Source: Thiohalospira sp051746205
GTDB lineage: Bacteria; Pseudomonadota; Gammaproteobacteria; Thiohalospirales; Thiohalospiraceae
NCBI GenBank assembly: GCA_051746205.1
Contig: JBNJEU010000087.1
Coordinates: 1-5,817 of the forward strand
DNA: 5,817 nt
Reading direction: 5' to 3'
Numbering within the stretch: position 1 is the first letter of the stretch; each line of letters begins with the position of its first letter. Below the pieces are notes generated by a model, which was given only the letters and a program-made list of their open reading frames with translations, was not told where the DNA came from and made no database searches. Position numbers and translations under genes: made by a program. Of this stretch, positions 1-5,817 are shown piece after piece.

Positions 1-1005
1 GGCGCCGGCGTCAATCGTCTGGCGGATCGCTCCGGTGCCTGGGAGGACCGCGACGAACTCGGCGCCGCCTACCTGCGTCGCATGGGCCACGCCTACGGCG
101 CCGAGGAGTCCGGCACCCCCGCCCACGACGCCTTCGAATCGCGGGTGAACCACGTCGGCCGTACTTATCTCGGTCGCGCCTCCCACCTCTACGGCCTGCT
201 CGACAACGACGACGGCTTCGATTTCCAGGGCGGTCTATCCACCGCGGTCGAGAAGCTCAGCGGCAACACCCCGGACAACCGCGTCCTGCACCACGCCGAC
301 TCGGACAATCCCCGGGTGGAGGGGCTGGAACGCGCGCTGATGCGCGAACTCCAGGGCCAGAAGCTCAACCCCCAGTGGATCGAACCGCTGATGGATCACG
401 GCTACGCCGGCGCGCGAACCCTCACCGCCGACTTCGTCGACAACCTCTGGGGCTGGCAGGTCACCAATCCCGAGGTCGTTCGTTCCTCGGTCTGGGACGC
501 GGTCCACGACACCTACCTCCAGGACACGCACGATCTCGGTGTCGACGAGTTCCTCGCCGAGGGCCACAACGTCCATGTCAAGACGCACCTGCAGGCGACG
601 CTGCTGGTGGCCGCCAACCGGGGATTCTGGGACGCCGAACCGGCGGTCGTCGACGCCCTCGCCCGGGAATTCGCCGAACTGGTGGCCGAGAACGGTCTGC
701 CGGGCAGCGGCCATACCCGCCCGGATCATCCGATGCTCGACGAGGTCGCCGAACGGCTGGATGATACCCAGCTGACGGACGCCTTCCAGGCGGTACGTGA
801 AGCGGCCCGGATCGAGCGCGAGCCCCGGGAGACCGACCCCAGTCGCGTCACGGAAGTCCAGCAGGCCACCGACAGGACCGAGGCGCGCGAGCGTGACGAT
901 ACGGAAGGCAAAGCCGCCGGCGGTGCCACCTGGCTGCCCTGGCTGGTGGCGACCATCGCCGTGCTGCTGCTGGCAGGCGGTATCCGGGCCGGCCGCCGGG
1001 CATAA
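1..1005 (+). CDS. CobN/HmuS-like chelatase large subunit with C-terminal membrane anchor (3' part only)
   Basis: The frame is open from base 1 to the TAA at 1003-1005, giving the last 334 residues of a much larger protein; the true start lies upstream, so the ATG at 82 is internal. CobN/BchH-family C-terminal landmarks are visible: a GGL...LSGNTPDN segment, LNPQWIEPLMDHGYAGA before an NLWGWQVTNP motif (about residues 149-157), and HLQATLLVAANRGFW (196-210). Family members insert or remove metals in tetrapyrroles; genuine CobN works with CobS and CobT in ATP-dependent cobalt insertion. Unlike standard soluble CobN, this protein ends in a charged linker (about 265-305), an 18-residue hydrophobic segment (311-328) and a basic tail, RAGRRA. 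That tail, with the ExbB-like and DUF2149 genes directly downstream, resembles the HmuS-type branch of the family, so a cobaltochelatase name is not secure. It is probably the proximal part of a transcript reaching cobB. Family is confident, substrate unknown. Confidence 0.9.
   Translation, partial: GAGVNRLADRSGAWEDRDELGAAYLRRMGHAYGAEESGTPAHDAFESRVNHVGRTYLGRASHLYGLLDNDDGFDFQGGLSTAVEKLSGNTPDNRVLHHADSDNPRVEGLERALMRELQGQKLNPQWIEPLMDHGYAGARTLTADFVDNLWGWQVTNPEVVRSSVWDAVHDTYLQDTHDLGVDEFLAEGHNVHVKTHLQATLLVAANRGFWDAEPAVVDALAREFAELVAENGLPGSGHTRPDHPMLDEVAERLDDTQLTDAFQAVREAARIEREPRETDPSRVTEVQQATDRTEARERDDTEGKAAGGATWLPWLVATIAVLLLAGGIRAGRRA
931..1002 (+). other. C-terminal transmembrane anchor of the CobN-like protein
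   Basis: These codons encode a tryptophan-started hydrophobic run of about 18 residues (WLPWLVATIAVLLLAGGI) followed by RAGRRA and the stop. It follows a hydrophilic, Arg/Asp/Glu-rich linker. Such a tail is not expected in a soluble cobaltochelatase subunit and indicates inner-membrane tethering. The basic residues after the hydrophobic segment favour a cytoplasmic C-terminus by the positive-inside rule, which would put the chelatase domain outside the cytoplasm; the linker also contains arginines, so this orientation is an inference. Confidence 0.8.
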
Positions 1006-1047
1006 GCCCGTCGCCCCCTTTGACCGACACTGCAAGGGAGAGAATCG

Positions 1048-1488
1048 ATGTCTTCATCCTTCGCCATGAGCCTGATGGATATTGTGGTCGGCTGGCTACT
1101 GCAGCCGGTCATCGCCATCCTGCTCTTCCTGCTCGGCCTGGCCCTCTGGGAGCTCGGTCAGGCCGTGGGTGAACGGGGCGGTGGCATCCGGCGTCTGGAA
1201 CAGGCCGGGGCCGCCGAGCGACTGGCCACCCTCGCCCGCCGCCGCATCGACCGCGCCGACCTGCTCGCCCGCATCGGCCCGATGCTCGGACTGATGGGCA
1301 CACTGATCCCGCTGGGTCCGGGGCTGGCGGCCATGGGGCGCGGTGAACTGGACCAGCTGGCCCAGGCGGTGACGGTGGCCTTCAACACCACCGTGATCGG
1401 TCTGCTCATCGGCATCCTCGGCTTCCTGCTGGGGCGGCTGCGGCGGCGCTGGTACGATGCGGCCATGGAACGACTGGAGGCCGCATGA
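1048..1488 (+). CDS. MotA/TolQ/ExbB-family proton channel protein, short form
   Basis: A 146-residue membrane protein beginning at ATG 1048, chosen because a GGGAG Shine-Dalgarno (1036-1040) lies seven bases upstream; M7 and M10 are less well placed. Predicted membrane segments are about 9-34, 74-96 and 108-129, with a basic stretch between the first two and an RLRRRW turn after the last. The second segment carries GLMGTL (T85) and the third FNTTVIGL (T114, T115), matching the TolQ/ExbB layout in which threonines of these helices line the proton path. It is much shorter than ordinary ExbB (about 240 residues), mainly through a reduced cytoplasmic part. It probably forms the channel ring of a proton-driven motor with the overlapping DUF2149 gene and acts on the adjacent CobN-like protein rather than on TonB. 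The family is clear from the motifs; the partner is inferred from gene order. Confidence 0.85.
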   Translation: MSSSFAMSLMDIVVGWLLQPVIAILLFLLGLALWELGQAVGERGGGIRRLEQAGAAERLATLARRRIDRADLLARIGPMLGLMGTLIPLGPGLAAMGRGELDQLAQAVTVAFNTTVIGLLIGILGFLLGRLRRRWYDAAMERLEAA

Positions 1489-1775
1489 GGGTCCCCGACT
1501 ACCGGGCCAGCCGCTTCGACGCCCCCGACGAGGAGCCCATGGGACCGCTGGCCAACCTCGCCGACATCATGCTGGTCTTTGCCGTCGGTCTGATGGTGGC
1601 CCTGGCCGCCGCCGAGGGTGGCCAACAGGAAGCCAGCGGCGGCATGGCGATCGAGACCGGTCGCGAGATCCCCGATCCACCGGACGGTGCCGGCGAAGCC
1701 GGGTCCGGCTTTGAACCCATGGGCCGGGTCTACCGGGATCCGGAGACCGGCCGCCTGCTCCTCATCGACGACTGA
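1485..1775 (+). CDS. DUF2149 protein, ExbD-like single-pass motor partner
   Basis: A 96-residue protein whose ATG overlaps the preceding stop (ATGA at 1485-1488), with GGAGG at 1476-1480, so translation is probably coupled. A short cytoplasmic head of about 22 residues precedes one membrane segment (about 25-43). The segment begins with NLADIMLVFAVGLMVAL, in which D27 sits as the essential membrane Asp does in ExbD/TolR/MotB (ExbD has a comparable D-V-M-L-V run). After the membrane comes a Gly/Pro/Glu-rich linker and a small conserved end, GRVYRDPETGRLLLI (80-94). There is no room for the full periplasmic ExbD domain. The match to DUF2149, a family of unknown function found beside cobN-like and ExbB-like genes, is by recall of its pattern. 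I infer that it supplies the protonatable residue and transmits force to the chelatase. Confidence 0.8.
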   Translation: MRVPDYRASRFDAPDEEPMGPLANLADIMLVFAVGLMVALAAAEGGQQEASGGMAIETGREIPDPPDGAGEAGSGFEPMGRVYRDPETGRLLLIDD

Positions 1776-1784
1776 AGGGAACCC

Positions 1785-2389
1785 ATGAGCCACGACACCG
1801 ACCGCGACACCCGTTACGCCGAACGCATGGCGCGCAAGAAGGCGGTCATCGACCAGCGCATCGCCGATGCCCGGGAGGATCGCGGGGTGCTGCTGGTGCT
1901 CACCGGCACCGGCAAGGGCAAGAGCTCCTCCGGCTTCGGCATGCTCGCCCGCGCCCTCGGCCACGATCTGCGCTGCGGGGTGGTGCAGTTCATCAAGGGG
2001 AAGTTCACCACCGGCGAGGAGGCGTTCTTCCGCCGCCAGCCGGAGGTCCAGTATCACGTCATGGGCGAGGGCTTCACCTGGGAGACCCAGGACCGCGCCC
2101 GCGACGCCGAGGCGGCCCGCCACGCCTGGGACCACGCCCGCGACCTGCTCGCCGATCCGGCGGTGGACTTCGTGCTGCTGGACGAGCTGCACATCGCCCT
2201 GAAGCACGGCCATCTGGAGCTGGAGACGGTGCTCGCCGACATCACCGCGCGGCCGGCGCACCAGCACGTCATCACCACCGGGCGCGGGGCACCCGACGCG
2301 CTGGTGGAGGCCGCCGACACGGTGACCGAGGTGAAGCTGGTGAAGCACGCCTTCCAGAACGGGGTGAAGGCGCAGCGGGGCGTGGAACT

Positions 2390-2393
<4 letters not shown>
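1785..2393 (+). CDS. cobO: Corrinoid adenosyltransferase (cob(I)yrinic acid a,c-diamide adenosyltransferase, CobO/BtuR family)
   Basis: A full-length 202-residue CobO/BtuR/CobA-type enzyme, which transfers the adenosyl group of ATP to Co(I) of a corrinoid in the cytoplasm. The ATG at 1785 is preceded by AAGGGA, nine bases after the DUF2149 stop. Visible features are an N-terminal basic helix, the P-loop GTGKGKSS (41-48), VQFIKGKFTTGEE (67-79), GEGFTWETQD (94-103), the Walker-B-like DFVLLDELHIAL (128-139), TTGRGAP, and the characteristic ending KHAFQNGVKAQRGVEL. Many CobO sequences have DELN where this one has DELH, a conservative oddity. Its position just before cobB fits the pathway, since CobB makes the diamide that this enzyme adenosylates. 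It may also adenosylate salvaged corrinoids. This is the ATP-loop family, not the PduO or EutT types. Confidence 0.95.
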
Positions 2394-3682
<1,289 letters not shown>

Positions 3683-3717
3683 GTCAGGGGCGACAGGCCA
3701 TCCCGCCCATCACCGCA

Positions 3718-3734
3718 CGGGTCAAGCCGACCCG
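3718..3734 (+). terminator. Weak terminator-like hairpin after cobB
   Basis: CGGGTC (3718-3723) and GACCCG (3729-3734) form a perfect 6-bp GC-rich stem with a 5-base AAGCC loop, 36 bases after the cobB stop. The following bases (ATCCCTTTCCTCCTC) are pyrimidine-rich but lack a true run of T, so intrinsic termination would be weak. Position and shape make it the best candidate for the end of the cob transcript. A chance inverted repeat in GC-rich DNA is the alternative. Confidence 0.35.
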
Positions 3735-3792
3735 ATCCCTTTCCTCCTCATCTGCGTTACGATGAAAGTGGAAGAACAGCCGGAGGTCACGC

Positions 3793-4380
3793 ATGGGAAC
3801 TGCTGAGCGCGCCGAAATGGACGCCGCCGCCTTTCTGGAATGGGAGTCGAAACAAGCCGGAAAGCACGAGTACCGGGCCGGGGAGATCTTCGCCATGGGC
3901 GGGGCCTCCGATCGGCATGTCACCATTGCCGGGAACGTGTTCGCCGTGCTGCGCGAGCAGCTTCGTGGCGGCCCCTGTCGTACCTACATTGCCGACATGA
4001 AGTTGCGCATCGATTCGGCGGATGCCTTCTACTATCCGGACGTCATGGTCACATGTGATCCCGACGACCATGAACGGGCACAGTACAAGACTGCCCCGAC
4101 GCTGGTGGTCGAAATCCTGTCACCAAGTACCGAGGCCTTCGACCGCGGGGCGAAATTCGCCGATTACCGGCGGCTTCCCACATTACGGGAATACCTTCTC
4201 ATCGACCCGGTGCGCGGAGGAATGGAGCTGTTCCGCCGCGATGACCAGGACCACTGGGTGCTCCACTCCTCCGGCCCGGAGGAAACGATGTTGCTGGAGA
4301 GCGTCGGAATCCGGCTGACGGGCGAACGGGTTTTCGAAGACGCCCCGCCCGGACCGGAAACCGCGCCCGAGAACGACTGA
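3793..4380 (+). CDS. Uma2-family (DUF820) PD-(D/E)XK nuclease-like protein
   Basis: A 195-residue protein with a clear GGAGG (3782-3786) six bases before its ATG. It fits the Uma2/DUF820 pattern from end to end: FLEWESKQAGKHEYRAGEIFAMGG near the N-terminus in two adjoining parts (FLEWE, then KHEYRAGEIFAMGG), MKLRID, YPDVMV with D83, VVEILSPST with E107, D117 and K121 in DRGAKFADY, and EYLLIDP. D83, E107 and the displaced K121 are the likely PD-(D/E)XK active-site residues. The family is abundant in cyanobacteria, and the biological role of most members is unknown, so 'endonuclease' is a fold-based label. Base composition is lower than in the cob genes (33 of 60 bases G or C at 4021-4080, against 49 of 60 at 2101-2160) and it uses codons such as TTA (4183), which suggests later acquisition. 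No partner gene, methylase or antitoxin is adjacent. Confidence 0.88.
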   Translation: MGTAERAEMDAAAFLEWESKQAGKHEYRAGEIFAMGGASDRHVTIAGNVFAVLREQLRGGPCRTYIADMKLRIDSADAFYYPDVMVTCDPDDHERAQYKTAPTLVVEILSPSTEAFDRGAKFADYRRLPTLREYLLIDPVRGGMELFRRDDQDHWVLHSSGPEETMLLESVGIRLTGERVFEDAPPGPETAPEND

Positions 4381-4397
4381 CTCCGGCTTCAACGAAC

Positions 4398-4411
4398 AGG
4401 AGGACGCCTTG
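4398..4411 (+). promoter_or_regulatory. Strong ribosome binding site fixing a TTG start
   Basis: A full AGGAGG (4398-4403) sits five bases before TTG at 4409-4411. No ATG or GTG in the frame lies near it, and the protein from this TTG begins with the usual basic cytoplasmic head before the first membrane helix. This is the reason for choosing the rare start codon. Confidence 0.8.
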
Positions 4412-5281
4412 GCCACCAACCGCCAGAAGAAGAAATCCGTGTCCCGGCGGACGCTCTACTCCGAACCGCGGACGCCGCGTGTCTATGCCCCGGACTGGAT
4501 CCTCGTGGGACTGGCGCTGGCTGGTCTCCTCGCCGCCCTGATCGGACTGTTCGCCTCCGGCACGCCCCTCTGTCCGGAGGACAGCGGCTGCCAACGATTC
4601 CGCGAAAGCCACTGGGCCAGCGCCTTCGGCCTGCCGGTGCTCGTCTGGGCCGTGTTCCTCCATCTCCTGACGATCCTGATCGCCTGGCAGACGCCTCCTA
4701 TCCTCAAGCGCTGGCGACGGCTGACCAGCCTGGCGCTCATCGGCATGGCGGTCACCATCTACCTCGCCGTGGCGGGTATCACGACGCTCGGGGCGGTCTG
4801 CCCCTGGTGCCTGGGGACCTTTCTGCTCAGCGCCGTGATCCTGGTCGTCCTGCTCACGAGCCACCGCCACCCGAACTCCGCACCGGGCATGCCGTGGCGC
4901 CACTGGATTGCCCAGAGCGTGGGAGTGCTCGTGGTGACCATGTTCATTCTCCATCTCCAGAACGTCCCGCAGATGCGCAGTGAACCGCATTCCCGTCTGG
5001 AGGCCCTCGCCATCCACCTGGAGGAGACCGGCGCCCGCTATTATGGGGCCCACTGGTGCCCCGCCTGCCAGGAGCAGAATGAACTGTTCGGGGATGCGGC
5101 GGACGCCCTCCCCTTCGTCGAATGCAGTACCGGGGATCGGGGAAGCCCCATGACCCTGAAATGCGCCCAGCGCGACATCCGGAGCTATCCGACCTGGATC
5201 ATCGACGGCAAGCGCTATGAGGAGGTACTGAAACCCGAGGAACTGGCGGACCATTCCGGGTTCGACTGGGACGACTCGTAG
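4409..5281 (+). CDS. Vitamin K epoxide reductase (VKOR) homologue fused to a thioredoxin-like domain
   Basis: A 290-residue inner-membrane disulfide-forming enzyme, equivalent in role to DsbB plus a DsbA-like partner: the membrane part passes electrons to quinone and the fused domain oxidises secreted proteins. A basic head (1-29) precedes about five membrane segments (30-51, 73-92, 107-128, 136-150, 167-183). The loop cysteines are C55 and C61; the quinone-proximal pair is C131-P-W-C134. The thioredoxin-like domain starts near 205 with YYGAHWCPACQEQ (C217, C220), followed by C239 and C252, then SYPTWIIDGK. Spacings (6 residues in the loop pair, 13 in the last pair) match my recollection of the cyanobacterial VKOR-Trx protein of known structure, so every redox cysteine appears intact. 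The gene starts at TTG with an excellent ribosome binding site. It lies 28 bases after the Uma2 gene and may share its transcript. Its last 67 bases overlap the convergent cobQ gene. Confidence 0.93.
   Translation: MATNRQKKKSVSRRTLYSEPRTPRVYAPDWILVGLALAGLLAALIGLFASGTPLCPEDSGCQRFRESHWASAFGLPVLVWAVFLHLLTILIAWQTPPILKRWRRLTSLALIGMAVTIYLAVAGITTLGAVCPWCLGTFLLSAVILVVLLTSHRHPNSAPGMPWRHWIAQSVGVLVVTMFILHLQNVPQMRSEPHSRLEALAIHLEETGARYYGAHWCPACQEQNELFGDAADALPFVECSTGDRGSPMTLKCAQRDIRSYPTWIIDGKRYEEVLKPEELADHSGFDWDDS
5215..5281. other. 67-base convergent overlap of the VKOR and cobQ coding regions
   Basis: The VKOR gene stops with TAG at 5279-5281 on the + strand, while cobQ on the - strand reads through that point and stops only at 5217-5215. 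The stretch therefore encodes the last 22 codons of VKOR, including its stop, and the last 21 residues plus stop of CobQ. There is no room for an intrinsic terminator between them. Confidence 0.88.
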
Positions 5282-5817
5282 AGCGCGGTGATCGCTGCCA
5301 TGTCGAGATGGGCCTCGACGTGGTCGGCCAGCCGCTCGATGGCATCGGCGCGGCGTCCGGCATGGTCGGAGTCGGCCTCCCCATGCCAGCCGGCCCAGGC
5401 GAGCAGCGCGCGGCGCGCCGATTCGTCATCGAACGGACCGTGGAGGTAGGCACCGCGGACCTGGTCGTCTTCCGAGCGAGCCCCATCATCACGATCCGGC
5501 AAACGAACCAGCGGCCGCTCCCGATCGGGGCCCTCGCTGCGCCCCTGGTGGATCTCGTAGCCGCTCACAGCGGCCCCGTCCGGAAGCAGCGTGCCGTGGA
5601 CCCGGTACAGCGCCTTGTCCGCCGCCAGCCGGGTGGTGATCCGCAGCCAGCCGAGACCGGGCTCGCTTCCCGGCTCACCCTCGCAGCCGTCGGGGTCGTC
5701 GATGGTCTCGCCGAGCATCTGATAGCCGCCACAGATCCCGAGCAGCCGGCCACCGTAGCGCAGATGGCGGGCGAGGTAGTCATCCCAGCCGTGCTCCCGC
5801 AGCCAGCGCCGGTCGGC
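5215..5817 (-). CDS. cobQ: Cobyric acid synthase, C-terminal glutaminase part (5' end beyond the window)
   Basis: The - strand frame is open from the right edge (5817) to a TAG at 5217-5215, giving the last 200 residues of a protein normally near 480-500. It begins within the class I glutaminase domain: WLREHGWDDYLARHLRYGG, then the nucleophile motif LLGICGGYQMLG, IDDPDG, VSGYEIHQGRSEGPD, and YLHGPFDDE with the catalytic histidine. CobQ/CbiP adds amide groups to the b, d, e and g side chains of adenosylcobyrinic acid a,c-diamide, the step after CobB and CobO. The usual CobQ C-terminal helix (ERLADHVEAHLDM) is followed by an extra Ser-rich tail of about 20 residues encoded antisense to the end of the VKOR gene. 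YEIHMG is commoner than the YEIHQG seen here. Being on the opposite strand, it is presumably in a second cob operon entering from the right. Confidence 0.95.
   Translation of the reverse strand, partial: ADRRWLREHGWDDYLARHLRYGGRLLGICGGYQMLGETIDDPDGCEGEPGSEPGLGWLRITTRLAADKALYRVHGTLLPDGAAVSGYEIHQGRSEGPDRERPLVRLPDRDDGARSEDDQVRGAYLHGPFDDESARRALLAWAGWHGEADSDHAGRRADAIERLADHVEAHLDMAAITALYESSQSNPEWSASSSGFSTSS

Noticed and set aside
82..84. ATG at 82 as the start of a short 307-residue protein
   Set aside because: The frame is open and encodes CobN-like sequence from base 1 with no ribosome binding site before 82, so this is an internal methionine.
1..1005. Calling the first gene a plain aerobic cobaltochelatase subunit cobN
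   Set aside because: The membrane tail and the ExbB/DUF2149 neighbours are not features of CobST-dependent CobN, and no cobS or cobT is in the window, so I left the symbol empty.
1..1047. Cobalamin riboswitch controlling the operon
   Set aside because: The operon starts upstream of the window; the 42-base gap at 1006-1047 and the other gaps are too short and show no B12-box-like sequence.
1158..2348. Long open frame of 396 codons on the - strand across the ExbB-like, DUF2149 and cobO genes
   Set aside because: It is an antisense shadow of GC-rich coding DNA: its product is a Gly/Ala/Val/His-rich string without a recognisable domain, while the + strand genes have clear family motifs and ribosome binding sites.
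3735..3792. Possible promoter before the Uma2 gene (TACGAT at 3758-3763 as a -10 box)
   Set aside because: No acceptable -35 box at 16-18 bases upstream and no extended -10; one six-base match is not enough, although the region is locally AT-richer.
4199..5254. Open frame of 351 codons on the - strand across the Uma2 and VKOR genes
   Set aside because: No recognisable domain, and it lies opposite the intact cysteine pattern of the VKOR fusion.

Overview
This is a compact, GC-rich stretch of bacterial chromosome devoted mostly to corrinoid (vitamin B12) metabolism. Gene content, GC-driven codon use and coupled starts (ATGA and GTGA overlaps) suggest a gammaproteobacterium, perhaps a halophilic or sulfur-oxidising Ectothiorhodospiraceae-like organism. 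That placement is an inference from gene style, not a proven one.

Left part, + strand, positions 1-3682: one tight five-gene run. It opens inside a CobN/HmuS-type large chelatase subunit, of which only the C-terminal 334 residues are present, ending in a hydrophobic membrane anchor. It continues with a miniature MotA/TolQ/ExbB proton-channel protein, a DUF2149 protein that looks like a minimal ExbD, a CobO-type corrinoid adenosyltransferase and CobB (a,c-diamide synthase). The first three form a recognisable module: a membrane-tethered tetrapyrrole chelatase beside a proton-driven motor pair. The next two carry out late cytoplasmic steps, amidating side chains a and c and adenosylating cobalt. 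I read the operon as linking an energised envelope-located chelatase, acting on a corrinoid or another tetrapyrrole, to assimilation of the product.

Middle part, positions 3683-4380: a 110-base gap with a weak terminator-like hairpin, then a Uma2-family (PD-(D/E)XK-like) gene of visibly lower GC and no obvious link to B12.

Right part, positions 4409-5817: a TTG-started VKOR-thioredoxin fusion protein (disulfide-bond formation) on the + strand, running tail to tail into the C-terminal part of cobyric acid synthase CobQ on the - strand. The two coding regions overlap by 67 bases. CobQ is truncated by the window edge.

No RNA gene, CRISPR array, insertion sequence or cobalamin riboswitch is visible. 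There is no gene-free stretch longer than 110 bases.
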